Of a stretch of DNA of 64,000 nucleotides, positions 1-7,443 are shown one piece after another. Source of the stretch: Flagellimonas nanhaiensis (lineage in GTDB: Bacteria > Bacteroidota > Bacteroidia > Flavobacteriales > Flavobacteriaceae). The stretch's first letter is position 1. Every line of letters begins with the position of its first letter. The notes below the pieces were generated by a model, which saw only the letters and a program-made list of their open reading frames with translations, was not told where the DNA came from and made no database searches. Location: positions 1,550,001 through 1,614,000 of the forward strand of contig NZ_QTJX01000001.1 of assembly GCF_003382275.1 (NCBI RefSeq), written 5' to 3'. Made by a program: the position numbers and the translations under genes.

Positions 1-679
1 TTCCATTGAGGAGCGCATTGCCGCTAAAATTCTCCTCGAAACGCGAGGAATTCTCCTTGACTGCGGCCAAAAATGTCCTTTCTTCCTCATTATCTATAAT
101 GCTTGTATCAAAGCCATTGGTGAGGTATGCTTCATAGCCCAAGGTCCAAGCTCCCTTATATGCCTTTCCATATATACCAAATCCGGCATTGGAGAAAGTG
201 GCGGGCAACAAATTGGTGCTGACATCTGGCCGCTCGACAAACTCCCATTTTGGTCCGTCGTGATTTTGATTAAAGGATCCTATTGGATTCAGTACGATGC
301 CTCCCCTAAGGTTCAACAAGGGGTGCAAGGCAATGTCCATTGAGGCGAATTCAATGGCAATTTCCTCTGTCCCGTTTTCAAATTCCAGTTCGGTCAAGAA
401 CTTAATGCGCTTTGAAATGGACGCCGAAACGAAAAGGGTCAATCTTCGGGCCTGAAAAGAAAGCCCCTCCGACAATCCGTCCTCAATACTGTAGATTGAG
501 TTCGCCTCAAGATAACCACCAAGATTGACTGGAAATTTATCGAAAGTCAAAAACGGACGGTCATAAACCGCATCCATATTCATGGATTCCCGAATACTGT
601 CCCTATCGATGGTTTGCGAGCTAAGGGTTAAAACGCAGACGTTCATTAAGACAAAGGCCACATATATTTTACCGGACAT
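1..679 (-). CDS. Outer-membrane beta-barrel protein, porin-like (3' end cut by window)
   Basis: The gene starts at an ATG at 677-679, inside the end of the Rieske gene (11-base overlap), and stays open to the window edge, giving about 226 residues. It opens with a signal peptide (MSGKIYVAFVLMNVCVLTLS, then SQ). The mature part has alternating short strands rich in aromatic residues and glycine (for example NLGGYLEANSIYSIEDG and RRLTLFVSASISKRIKFLTE), as in phosphate-selective-porin-type barrels of Bacteroidota. Overlap with the Rieske and DUF1111 genes suggests one transcript and a shared envelope role. The substrate cannot be told. Assignment as a porin is by pattern only; the C-terminal half is not visible. 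Confidence 0.6.
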   Translation of the reverse strand, partial: MSGKIYVAFVLMNVCVLTLSSQTIDRDSIRESMNMDAVYDRPFLTFDKFPVNLGGYLEANSIYSIEDGLSEGLSFQARRLTLFVSASISKRIKFLTELEFENGTEEIAIEFASMDIALHPLLNLRGGIVLNPIGSFNQNHDGPKWEFVERPDVSTNLLPATFSNAGFGIYGKAYKGAWTLGYEAYLTNGFDTSIIDNEEERTFLAAVKENSSRFEENFSGNALLNG

Positions 680-1109
680 GCACATAGATATTCTCATAAT
701 CGGTGGTTATTTCAAATGATTCTAGGTTTTCTTCGGCCGGCCCTTCTAAAACCCTGCCTGAACGGTCGAACTCACTGCCATGACATGGACAGTTGAATAT
801 GCCGCCGCCAATGTTGAGTTCACAGCCCCTATGGGTACATTGCATCAAACTGGCCAGATAATTACTGTTTTGTGTTTTGAATATTCCGATCGGATATCGC
901 ATGGAATCGCTCTGGATGACTACGAAATCACGTTCAATCTGCTTTCCCCCTTTCACCTGTTGAAACTCACCCTTTGAAATTCGTAGCACTCTCCCTTCTT
1001 CAACAAAGGAAGCATAATACAGGCCTGCGCAACTACTGAGCAAAGCGGAAGAAGCTGGCAGGACTGCAATCAGATATCCAAATTGTTTAATAAAATCTTT
1101 TCTATGCAC
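669..1109 (-). CDS. Rieske [2Fe-2S] lipoprotein
   Basis: This 146-residue protein carries both Rieske cluster boxes: C-T-H-R-G-C (C91, H93) and C-P-C-H-G-S (C107, H110). The extra cysteines C96 and C109 are placed to form the disulfide typical of bc1/b6f-type Rieske domains. A lipobox ending at C27 (SALLSSC) predicts export and lipid anchoring; there is no twin-arginine pair. The start is GTG at 1107-1109, directly after the DUF1111 stop codon, because no in-frame ATG exists upstream, so translation is probably coupled. No cytochrome b neighbour is present, so it is not a normal bc1 subunit. Electron exchange with the neighbouring di-heme lipoprotein is inferred. Confidence 0.85.
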   Translation of the reverse strand: MHRKDFIKQFGYLIAVLPASSALLSSCAGLYYASFVEEGRVLRISKGEFQQVKGGKQIERDFVVIQSDSMRYPIGIFKTQNSNYLASLMQCTHRGCELNIGGGIFNCPCHGSEFDRSGRVLEGPAEENLESFEITTDYENIYVHVR

Positions 1110-2309
1110 CTATAGGGAATTAATGAATTTTATCAGTTGTGATTTTTCTTTTGGGGTCAGGGACAAATACCGGGCTTTTGAATTATCGGCCTCACCGCCG
1201 TGCAATTCAATTGCCTCTTCAATGCTCGAAGCCCTTCCATCATGTAACAGGAACATTTGCCCGCCTTGGGAATTGGCCGATAAACCGATTCCCCACAGCG
1301 GTGGGGTTCTCCATTCAGAAGTCCCGACATTTCCTTCGGTGAATCCATCATCCAATTCAGGCCCCATGTCATGTAACAACAAATCCGTGTAGGGATGAAA
1401 TTCCTTAAGGGATAACGATTCAATTGGGGAAAATCCTGTGGTCAACGTGGGTGTGTGACAGACAGCACATTGTACAGATTCAAAGAGTTCTTTCCCAGCA
1501 ATTACATCGGGGTCTGTTTGATTTCTGGGAATTGGTGCTTTTAAGGTTTTAAGGTAGAAAACGACATCGTTCAAGGTCTGGGTGCTTATTTCAGGATCCT
1601 CTTCAAGTCCACTGAACGGGTCTATAGGGTCATAAAGGGATGTAATTCCTATGTCCTGGTTATATGCGCTGACGCTTTGGTGCAACAAATCATAACTACC
1701 CGCTTTCTTTCCAAACCTGAAGATATAATTGTTTCCCTGGGGAACACTATTATTCCGAATCTTGGTGAATTCAGGAGGAATATTGTAGTGAGGCCTTCCA
1801 CTAATGCCGTCCTGATTTTCATCAGAAGGGTCTGCGTGAGCCAAAATATCCGCATCAGAGACAGCATCCAACAAACCCAATCCCGTCACCGCCGGAGCGA
1901 CCAAAATGGAAAATGGGAAGCCTTCCGGCACGGTCTCCGGTTCAAAACCCGGTATGGCTTTATTTTGAATCTGGTTCCTGCCATCACCAAAGGATAACAT
2001 CGAGGGTATGGTCAAATCATTGTTACCAAACCTAATAAGTTGATTAAATGGGTGACCTTTTCCATCCCCTGAATGGCAACTTGCACAGCTGGTGCCAACA
2101 AACAAGGGACCAAGGCCTTTTTCAACGGTAAAAACATCATCGTTAAAGGCAATATCCCCGGCTAAAAAACGCTGTTGCTCACTAACGGACAATCCATCCA
2201 ACGGCCCATCCAATAACTCAAACTCCATAGGTTCTTCGGGGCCGAAATTTTCACAGCCAAGTAGAGCGATTAAGGACAGACCAATGTAAAATTGAATAAT
2301 TTTAGGCAT
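1110..2309 (-). CDS. Di-heme c-type cytochrome lipoprotein, DUF1111 (di-haem oxidoreductase-like) family
   Basis: The 399-residue protein has a short signal peptide with a lipobox ending at C19 (LIALLGC) and two haem-binding CxxCH motifs, CASCH at 75-79 and CAVCH at 281-285. The C-terminal stretch with LLHDGRASSIEEAIELHGG matches the conserved end of the DUF1111 family, which is distantly related to MauG/cytochrome c peroxidases. It should sit in the periplasm, lipid-anchored. Family members are often called thiol oxidoreductases, but the reaction is not established. The gene abuts the Rieske gene, suggesting a small extracytoplasmic redox unit. A dyad resembling a metal-regulator box lies upstream (2345-2360). 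Confidence 0.8.
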   Translation of the reverse strand: MPKIIQFYIGLSLIALLGCENFGPEEPMEFELLDGPLDGLSVSEQQRFLAGDIAFNDDVFTVEKGLGPLFVGTSCASCHSGDGKGHPFNQLIRFGNNDLTIPSMLSFGDGRNQIQNKAIPGFEPETVPEGFPFSILVAPAVTGLGLLDAVSDADILAHADPSDENQDGISGRPHYNIPPEFTKIRNNSVPQGNNYIFRFGKKAGSYDLLHQSVSAYNQDIGITSLYDPIDPFSGLEEDPEISTQTLNDVVFYLKTLKAPIPRNQTDPDVIAGKELFESVQCAVCHTPTLTTGFSPIESLSLKEFHPYTDLLLHDMGPELDDGFTEGNVGTSEWRTPPLWGIGLSANSQGGQMFLLHDGRASSIEEAIELHGGEADNSKARYLSLTPKEKSQLIKFINSL

Positions 2310-2344
2310 TGCTATATTTATATTTTTGTAAATATAAATATATT

Positions 2345-2360
2345 TTTAGTTTAGTCTAAA
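2345..2360. promoter_or_regulatory. Possible metal-regulator operator (TTTAG-N6-CTAAA dyad)
   Basis: The 16-base dyad TTTAGTTTAGTCTAAA lies 36 bases upstream of the DUF1111 start in a very AT-rich stretch. Arms of TTTAG/CTAAA resemble operators of the DtxR/MntR class (TTAGG...CCTAA type). No regulator of that class is encoded in the window, and AT-rich DNA yields chance dyads, so this is only a candidate. Confidence 0.25.
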
Positions 2361-2494
2361 TTTATTTATAGTAATTTATCAAGAAAGAAGTGTTTACATC
2401 TTAAAAGGGTTGTTGATTTAATTATGCAAATCCCGTACTGTGGGAAATTGTGCGTTGGTCAGAATGAAAATTTATATTTCGATACTTACTATTC

Positions 2495-2625
2495 CTAAGT
2501 CCACTTCATCTTCTGCAATCGAACCGCATTGAATATTGCCAATAACGCTACTCCCACATCGGCAAATACGGCCTCCCACATTGTGGCAAGTCCACTAGCT
2601 TCCAGAATGAGCACGATAATTTCGC
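2495..2625 (-). pseudogene. C-terminal relic of a heavy-metal P-type ATPase
   Basis: On the minus strand one frame, open down to a TAG at 2495-2497, reads EIIVLILEASGLATMWEAVF followed by ADVGVALLAIFNAVRLQ. This is the characteristic last transmembrane region of ZntA/CadA-type metal ATPases (ATMWEAVFADVGVALLAI...NA.R). The rest of the gene is absent: the frame runs directly into sequence downstream of the universal stress protein gene. It is therefore a deletion remnant of a second ATPase, distinct from the intact P1B-4 ATPase at 7917-9905, whose C-terminus differs (HEGST). The 5' limit of the relic is approximate. Confidence 0.75.
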
Positions 2626-2671
2626 GTAGTAAGCGAAAACTAATATTTACTAGAGCACATAAGTAGAAGGG

Positions 2672-3514
2672 CTACTTAACTATCAGCAATGGGGCCTTGG
2701 AGGCATACAGCATTTTTTTTCTTAGCCCCTTTTTGAAAACTGCCTCAAAAAATCCGTGTTCCCTGTAAAGCAAAACCAATAGGTCTATTGGGGTTTCAGT
2801 CAAAAATTCATCGATACCCTCTTCGGGTTTGCCTTCCTCGATAACTGTAAAAGACCATTGATTAGGTACAAGAAGTTTGCCAAATCTTTCACGAATAAAT
2901 GCTTTCTCCGGCACCCTTTCCTGTTTGTCCGCTATATGTACAAAGTGCAATTGTGCATTATAGTTTTCCAATAATTTGGACAACATTTCAAAATCTATTC
3001 TATTATCCATACTATCCGTATCCACTGCGACCCCGATACGCTTATATGCAGTATAGCTGGCATCTTCAGGTACGGCCAGTACTGGACAAGGTGCCTTTTG
3101 TGTCACCTTTTCGGTAACGGTTCCAATAAAAATTTCATCAAATCCCGAAGCCGTACCCTTGGTACCCATAACGACAAGACTGGTATTTATTTCCTTAGCT
3201 AGGCCAGAAATCACATCGACCGTTGCCCCGAAACCGATCATTGCTTGAAATTCCAACTTGTCCAGTTCAGGAAAGCCTCTTAGAAACTTATCCAATTTTT
3301 CTTTATTGATTTTTTCTTGTGATGCTGTGGTATCTGTTACATTGTGTGCCATAGTTGCCATCCCGATGGGCGTACCGGATGGATATGCCACTGAATAGGC
3401 GTGGACAAAAACCAGTTTTGATTTCAATTTTTGTGCTAGCCCAATAGCATAGCTCACCGCATTTTCTGAAACCTCTGTGAAATCTACAGGTATTAAAATT
3501 CCGTCATCTTTCAT
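2672..3514 (-). CDS. Universal stress protein with two tandem UspA domains
   Basis: The 280-residue cytoplasmic protein has two UspA folds. The first (about residues 1-150) starts ILIPVDFTEVSENAVSYAIG and ends with VVMGTKGTASGFDEIFIGTV...CPVLAVPE, which contains the G-x2-G-x9-G(S/T)-like nucleotide-binding pattern. The second (about 155-280) is more degenerate and ends in APLLIVK. Tandem UspA proteins bind ATP or act as stress-response modulators; no enzyme activity is implied. It is the last cargo gene before the ATPase relic and DUF1111, separated from the small 60-residue gene by 56 bases. UspA proteins are common passengers on metal-resistance islands in this phylum. Confidence 0.85.
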   Translation of the reverse strand: MKDDGILIPVDFTEVSENAVSYAIGLAQKLKSKLVFVHAYSVAYPSGTPIGMATMAHNVTDTTASQEKINKEKLDKFLRGFPELDKLEFQAMIGFGATVDVISGLAKEINTSLVVMGTKGTASGFDEIFIGTVTEKVTQKAPCPVLAVPEDASYTAYKRIGVAVDTDSMDNRIDFEMLSKLLENYNAQLHFVHIADKQERVPEKAFIRERFGKLLVPNQWSFTVIEEGKPEEGIDEFLTETPIDLLVLLYREHGFFEAVFKKGLRKKMLYASKAPLLIVK

Positions 3515-3570
3515 ATCATTTTGTTTTTATTGATTTGACTTCATTAATCTTTCTTTTTAGGTTTAATTAT

Positions 3571-3753
3571 TCAATTGAAAAGCAGGTAAAAACCATATAG
3601 AATTGCATCTAGAAAGGCAATTGTCAGCACCGCAAGGAACATTGCCACAAAAACCAACAGGCAATACGCTTTCTCCTTTCTGGTTCTCACTTTTTTGTTT
3701 ATTGAATTACCCTTTTTTTCCTCTAGTCTCCGCTTTCTCCTTTCCCGTGACAT
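3571..3753 (-). CDS. Small basic single-pass membrane protein, unknown function
   Basis: The 60-residue product has a strongly basic N-terminal half (SRERRKRRLEEKKGN, KKVRTRKEKA) followed by one hydrophobic helix at about residues 30-58 (CLLVFVAMFLAVLTIAFLDA). The charge pattern predicts a cytoplasmic N-terminus and a membrane-embedded C-terminus. I do not recognise a family. It is on the same strand as its neighbours, with 36 bases to the upstream 58-residue gene and 56 to the universal stress gene, and it overlaps no other gene, so it is probably real. Confidence 0.5.
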   Translation of the reverse strand: MSRERRKRRLEEKKGNSINKKVRTRKEKAYCLLVFVAMFLAVLTIAFLDAILYGFYLLFN

Positions 3754-3789
3754 AATGTACTGTGCTTTACTTAAATTAACGCACCAATG

Positions 3790-3966
3790 CTATCCCCTAA
3801 GGTCATAAAACCATTCTTCTGCACGTTTGATTCCCTCCGTAATGGCCTTCTCACGAGAATACCCATTCTCCTTTACCAATTCTTGCGCAATTTTGAGGGC
3901 CTTCTTCCGAACTGACGGCTGTAGGCCATCAAGCTTTGTTTTGAAATCTTCAAATGTCCAGTCCAT
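3790..3966 (-). CDS. Small helical protein of 58 residues, unknown function
   Basis: Translation from the ATG at 3964-3966 gives MDWTFEDFKTKLDGLQPSVR and ends EEWFYDLRG before TAG at 3790-3792. The middle reads KKALKIAQELVKENGYSREK then AITEGIKRAEEW. It is soluble, charged and predicted all-helical. Short proteins of this sort, with W at both ends and a helix with an EGIKRAEEW-like motif, recur in Bacteroidota without a known function. It shares the pattern E-x-A-[IL]-x2-GI-x-[KR]-AE with the adjacent 57-residue protein (KEEALERGIVKAE), so the two may be diverged tandem duplicates. It lies 14 bases downstream of that gene. Confidence 0.6.
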   Translation of the reverse strand: MDWTFEDFKTKLDGLQPSVRKKALKIAQELVKENGYSREKAITEGIKRAEEWFYDLRG

Positions 3967-3980
3967 ATTCTATACTTTTT

Positions 3981-4154
3981 TTAGAGCTTTCGCCCTTCCA
4001 TCTCTGCTTTTACAATACCGCGTTCAAGGGCTTCCTCCTTGGAGCATTGGTTTGTTATATAGTATTCTTCAGCATACTTTACGGCCAATTTGTGGATGTT
4101 TTCATCCAGCATATTGAGCCTCATCGAGCAATCTTTAAAAAGTTCCTTTTTCAT
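3981..4154 (-). CDS. Small helical protein of 57 residues, unknown function
   Basis: The ATG at 4152-4154 overlaps the TGA of the cation exchanger gene in an ATGA junction, which indicates translational coupling. The product begins MKKELFKDCSMRLNMLDENI and ends CSKEEALERGIVKAEMEGRKL. It is charged and helical with no membrane segment. Its C-terminal half resembles the neighbouring 58-residue protein. The tight coupling to the exchanger suggests an accessory or modulatory role for transport, but that is inference; no family is recognised. Confidence 0.6.
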   Translation of the reverse strand: MKKELFKDCSMRLNMLDENIHKLAVKYAEEYYITNQCSKEEALERGIVKAEMEGRKL

Positions 4155-5155
4155 CTATCAAAAAGTTTCAACACGAAAAAAACCATGACCAGTAAATAGG
4201 CGACATAGGCAGCATCAAACACAAAAATTTGCCAACGAGAGAAACCGTGCAGTTCCTTGCTTTGATGCACAAATAGTGTGTAAAGCAGCGGCATAAGCCC
4301 GACAAAGGCCAGGTTGACCCAGAACAGTTCAAAATCCTCAATGGGGGTGGTTACCAACGCCAGCGGAAAAAATGCCACCGTCATCGTTACGGCATTGTCC
4401 GCTATAACACTGGTGGTACCCGCAGTCACCTCTCCCCCTTTTACCACGCTCCAGGTCTTGAATATTTCCGGTGCGGTGGTCATTATGCCCGTGATGAAAA
4501 GGCCTCCCACGATTTCAGAAATATTTAGGGCAGAAACAATATTTTCGGTCGCCTTCACTATGAAAAATGCTCCGACTGCTATGGCCAAGGCCCCGGCAAT
4601 CGATAACCAGACCTGTTTTTTGTTCCATTCTACTTTTTTGCCCTTTTCCTTGCCTTTTATGATTGCGTGAGTCAAAAAGGCAGCATAAGCGACCAGCATA
4701 ATCCACCCGTCTATTGGTTGTAGCCCGCGCCAGGGCTTTGGCAAGGTCAAAATGGCCACAAGGGCGATAATGCCCAAGTATGGAAGGGACAGTACGGAAA
4801 CCGAACGTTTGTTCAATGCCAGAACGTTTTTATCAAGATGCTCTTGATGTTCCTTGTTGTTCTTGAACTGTTTCCGGGAAGCAAAATAAGCTATGGTCAC
4901 CATTAAGGGAATGGAAATAATATTGGAACCCAACAAATTTCCCAGGCCAATATTGGAGACTCCCCGAGCTGCACTGGTAATATTTATGGCAACTTCAGGG
5001 CTTGCCGTTACAAAGGCAAGAAAAGCGGCTCCAGCGGAAGCGGTAAGGCCCCATTGCTTGCGGAGCAACTTTAAAGGGGTCAACAATCGATCCGCACCCC
5101 AGTGTGCTGCCCAGGCCGCTAGGCCCAAAACGAGTACCCATAGCCAACTGTTCAT
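4151..5155 (-). CDS. Sodium/calcium (cation/cation) exchanger family transporter
   Basis: The 334-residue membrane protein shows the two inverted alpha-repeats of the CaCA superfamily. The first has FVTASPEVAINITSAA followed by GLGNLLGSNIISIPLM, and the second has FITGIMTTAPEIF followed by VTAGTTSVIADNAVTM. The acidic residues in TASPE and TAPE are the expected ion ligands. About ten hydrophobic helices are visible. Substitutions in the second repeat (GTTSVIADN instead of GN..GSN) make the transported ion uncertain. It overlaps the upstream CDF gene by four bases and the downstream 57-residue gene by four, so the three form a coupled set. Located in the inner membrane. Confidence 0.85.
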   Translation of the reverse strand: MNSWLWVLVLGLAAWAAHWGADRLLTPLKLLRKQWGLTASAGAAFLAFVTASPEVAINITSAARGVSNIGLGNLLGSNIISIPLMVTIAYFASRKQFKNNKEHQEHLDKNVLALNKRSVSVLSLPYLGIIALVAILTLPKPWRGLQPIDGWIMLVAYAAFLTHAIIKGKEKGKKVEWNKKQVWLSIAGALAIAVGAFFIVKATENIVSALNISEIVGGLFITGIMTTAPEIFKTWSVVKGGEVTAGTTSVIADNAVTMTVAFFPLALVTTPIEDFELFWVNLAFVGLMPLLYTLFVHQSKELHGFSRWQIFVFDAAYVAYLLVMVFFVLKLFDR

Positions 5156-6063
5156 AATTCTGTCATTTTAACATTTCTCTCTTTGCTAGGTTCGATATGG
5201 ATGTGCACGTCAAGTATCTCGGAATATGACCTGAACAATCTCTCCTTTACTTTGTGTGCAATATCATGGCCCTCGGTCACAGTTAATTCCCCATCGATCC
5301 AAATATGCATATCGATATGAAAGGCCGTTCCCATCTTTCGGGAATGGCAGCGCTCTACCCTTACCACTTCAGGAACGGCTTCGGCCTGTCGGATAACCTC
5401 ATTTCGAAATTCGGGCTCAACAGCTTCGTCCAGCAACTCCCTTACCGATGACCTAGCTATTTTATAGGCATTGAACAGAATAATGCCCGCTGCAATGAGT
5501 GCCGCGAAATCATCCGCTATCTCAAACCCTTCGCCACCGATCAATGCTATGGAAATACCTATAAAAGCGGCTATCGACGTAATGGCATCACTCCTATGGT
5601 GAAATGCATCGGCCTTGACGGCCGAACTATTGATTTCATCACCTGTTTTCATGACATAACGATACAACGCCTCTTTCGTGAGGACAACAAATACCAGTAT
5701 GAAGAGTGTGAAGGGTGCAGGAGTTTTGTGGGGTACCAGAATATGGTCGATGCTGTCCCTTATGATTATACCACCTGCAATGGTTAGGGCTATAGCAATA
5801 CCCACCGCCACCAGGGCCTCTATCTTACCGTGTCCGTAGGGATGGTTTTCATCCGGTGGCCTTGACGACCATTTCAACCCGGCCCATAATAGTGCGGATG
5901 TCAGCACATCCGCCCCGGATTCGATCGCATCGGCAATAAGGGCATAAGAATGCCCGAACACCCCGCCCAAACCTTTGATCAATGCCAATAATGCACTGAT
6001 CAAAATACCTACGAGGGTAGTTTTGAGTCCTATTCGGGATATGGCATTTGGATTCCTTTCCAA
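5152..6063 (-). CDS. Cation diffusion facilitator (CDF) family metal/proton antiporter
   Basis: The 303-residue protein has six hydrophobic helices and CDF metal-site motifs: LIADAIESGAD in helix 2 and VKADAFHHRSDAITS in helix 5 (H-x2-D). HPYGHGKIEALVA is the conserved cytoplasmic loop. The C-terminal cytoplasmic domain (about 210-303) has the dimerisation/metal-sensing fold ending DVHIHIEPS. CDFs export Zn2+, Fe2+, Co2+ or similar ions from the cytoplasm. No ATG is available in frame: the first start after an upstream stop is TTG at 6061-6063. It follows the HMA-CDF gene by 36 bases and overlaps the exchanger by four. Confidence 0.88.
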   Translation of the reverse strand: MERNPNAISRIGLKTTLVGILISALLALIKGLGGVFGHSYALIADAIESGADVLTSALLWAGLKWSSRPPDENHPYGHGKIEALVAVGIAIALTIAGGIIIRDSIDHILVPHKTPAPFTLFILVFVVLTKEALYRYVMKTGDEINSSAVKADAFHHRSDAITSIAAFIGISIALIGGEGFEIADDFAALIAAGIILFNAYKIARSSVRELLDEAVEPEFRNEVIRQAEAVPEVVRVERCHSRKMGTAFHIDMHIWIDGELTVTEGHDIAHKVKERLFRSYSEILDVHIHIEPSKERNVKMTEL

Positions 6064-6099
6064 AATCTTTCTTTTGCTATTTCTTTTCTTCCCAATACG

Positions 6100-6900
6100 T
6101 TATTTGGACAATTTTAAAATTCTAATGGCTCCTCGCATCACAAAGGCAAATACAATACCGCCTATGACCAAATCGGGCCATTTACTGTCTAAAAAATAAA
6201 CCAGCACCCCTGCCAGTATTACCCCGCCGTTCACAATAATGTCGTTTGAGGTAAAGATGGCACTTGCCTGCATATGCGCTTCCTTGCTTTTGGCCTTGTT
6301 TATCAGCCATAGGGAAACGAGGTTGCCGATAAGGGCGAAAATGGAAACGATTATCATCCATTGGAACAAAGGGGTTTCACTACTGCTCAAAAACCTTCTC
6401 AGGACTTCCGAAAATCCCAGCAGGGCCAAGGCCATTTGAAAATAGCCACTGAACTTCGCCACTTTCTTTTTTCTGGAAATAGCGCCGCCTACGGCAAAAA
6501 GGCTCAACGCGTACACAATGGAATCGGCTAGCATATCTAGTGAATCCGCAATAAGGCCCATCGAGGAAGAAATCCAACCCGTGGTCATTTCGATAACGAA
6601 AAACCCAAAATTGATGTACAAGACCCACCAGAGTATCTTCTTTTGTTTGGTCTCGTCTTCGGCAATAGGTGTTTCCGCCTTTTCTGTTCCCAAAAGTTTT
6701 TCCCCCAGCTTTAATGCACCCAATTCCACGTTTATTTCTTGGGCATTCCCCTGATGGTACACATCCAACTTTCTATTCGGAATGTCAAAGTCCAGATATT
6801 TGATTTGAGGGTTTGACTCCAGTTTCATCCTTATCATCTGTTCTTCTGAAGGGCAATCCATTTGACTTACCTTAAAAGTGGTTTTGTTTATGGTGGACAT
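6100..6900 (-). CDS. Cation transporter: HMA-like domain fused to a CDF membrane domain
   Basis: Residues 1-65 resemble a heavy-metal-associated (HMA) ferredoxin-like domain, but the usual CxxC is reduced to a single cysteine (MDCPSEE). Residues 90-266 hold six hydrophobic helices with the CDF helix-2 pattern IADSLDMLADSI; the helix-5 equivalent is ASAIFTSNDIIVNGG. The usual C-terminal cytoplasmic CDF domain is absent, so the N-terminal domain may replace it. Likely an inner-membrane metal exporter. It heads the transporter set HMA-CDF, CDF, exchanger. The missing second cysteine suggests that, if the domain binds metal, it uses other ligands. Confidence 0.78.
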   Translation of the reverse strand: MSTINKTTFKVSQMDCPSEEQMIRMKLESNPQIKYLDFDIPNRKLDVYHQGNAQEINVELGALKLGEKLLGTEKAETPIAEDETKQKKILWWVLYINFGFFVIEMTTGWISSSMGLIADSLDMLADSIVYALSLFAVGGAISRKKKVAKFSGYFQMALALLGFSEVLRRFLSSSETPLFQWMIIVSIFALIGNLVSLWLINKAKSKEAHMQASAIFTSNDIIVNGGVILAGVLVYFLDSKWPDLVIGGIVFAFVMRGAIRILKLSK

Positions 6901-6943
6901 TTAAATAATCTGTATTAAATTCTACGTTTGGTCTTTTCACTCT

Positions 6944-7156
6944 TTACTTATTATGGGATTCCATATATTTTTCCAAAATCGATTTTAAGCTCTCCAAATA
7001 ATCAGCGAACGATTTAATGGTCGGTTTTGCTTCATCATCTACGGGAATCGTTATGGGGTTCTCATCCAAATACCGATAGAGTTCGGGATATTCGTGTTCA
7101 ATCCTTACTGTCAATTCGTTGATTTCCTGGGTTAGCTTTTGAATTTTCTTCATCAT
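6944..7156 (-). CDS. Conserved-looking small acidic protein of 70 residues
   Basis: The protein starts MMKKIQKLTQEINELTVRIE with a coiled-coil-like N-terminal helix, has a central ELYRYLDENPITIPVDDEA segment and ends with a second amphipathic helix (FADYLESLKSILEKYMESH). No membrane segment or cysteine is present. I recall similar short proteins beside CDF transporters in Flavobacteriia but cannot assign a family with certainty. It lies 43 bases upstream of the HMA-CDF gene on the same strand, so it is probably the first gene of that transporter operon. Confidence 0.6.
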   Translation of the reverse strand: MMKKIQKLTQEINELTVRIEHEYPELYRYLDENPITIPVDDEAKPTIKSFADYLESLKSILEKYMESHNK

Positions 7157-7190
7157 CTTATATTTTATATGGTATTACTTGCCCCAATAT

Positions 7191-7325
7191 TTATATATGC
7201 AATGCCCTATCTTCGGTAGCGGCCAGAAAGGCTTCCTTAAAGGTTTCTGAAAATGTGGGATGCCAATGGGGCATCCGTGCGATATCCTCTGCCGCTGCCC
7301 TGAATTCCATTATCGCCAAAACACA
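7191..7325 (-). pseudogene. C-terminal relic of a dihydrolipoamide dehydrogenase/mercuric reductase-type flavoprotein
   Basis: One minus-strand frame reads [20 protein letters not shown], then [20 protein letters not shown] and LHI before TAA at 7191-7193. This matches the end of the pyridine nucleotide-disulfide oxidoreductase dimerisation domain (LAMEFGASAEDIA...CHAHPTLSEA). The active-site histidine context HPT is retained, but there is a substitution (MPHWHPT for CHAHPT) and the remaining roughly 400 residues are missing. The fragment sits between the Fur gene and the 70-residue gene, so it looks like a deletion scar in the island. Confidence 0.75.
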
Positions 7326-7443
7326 AACCAATAATTGTTATATCATATTTTTCTATAGTTGTATTTTTTTGGTTAAATAAGGTGGAAGAACCTTGAACTT
7401 GACTCTTGGGCGCAAGGGTTCAAAGTTCTGGAACTCCCACCTG

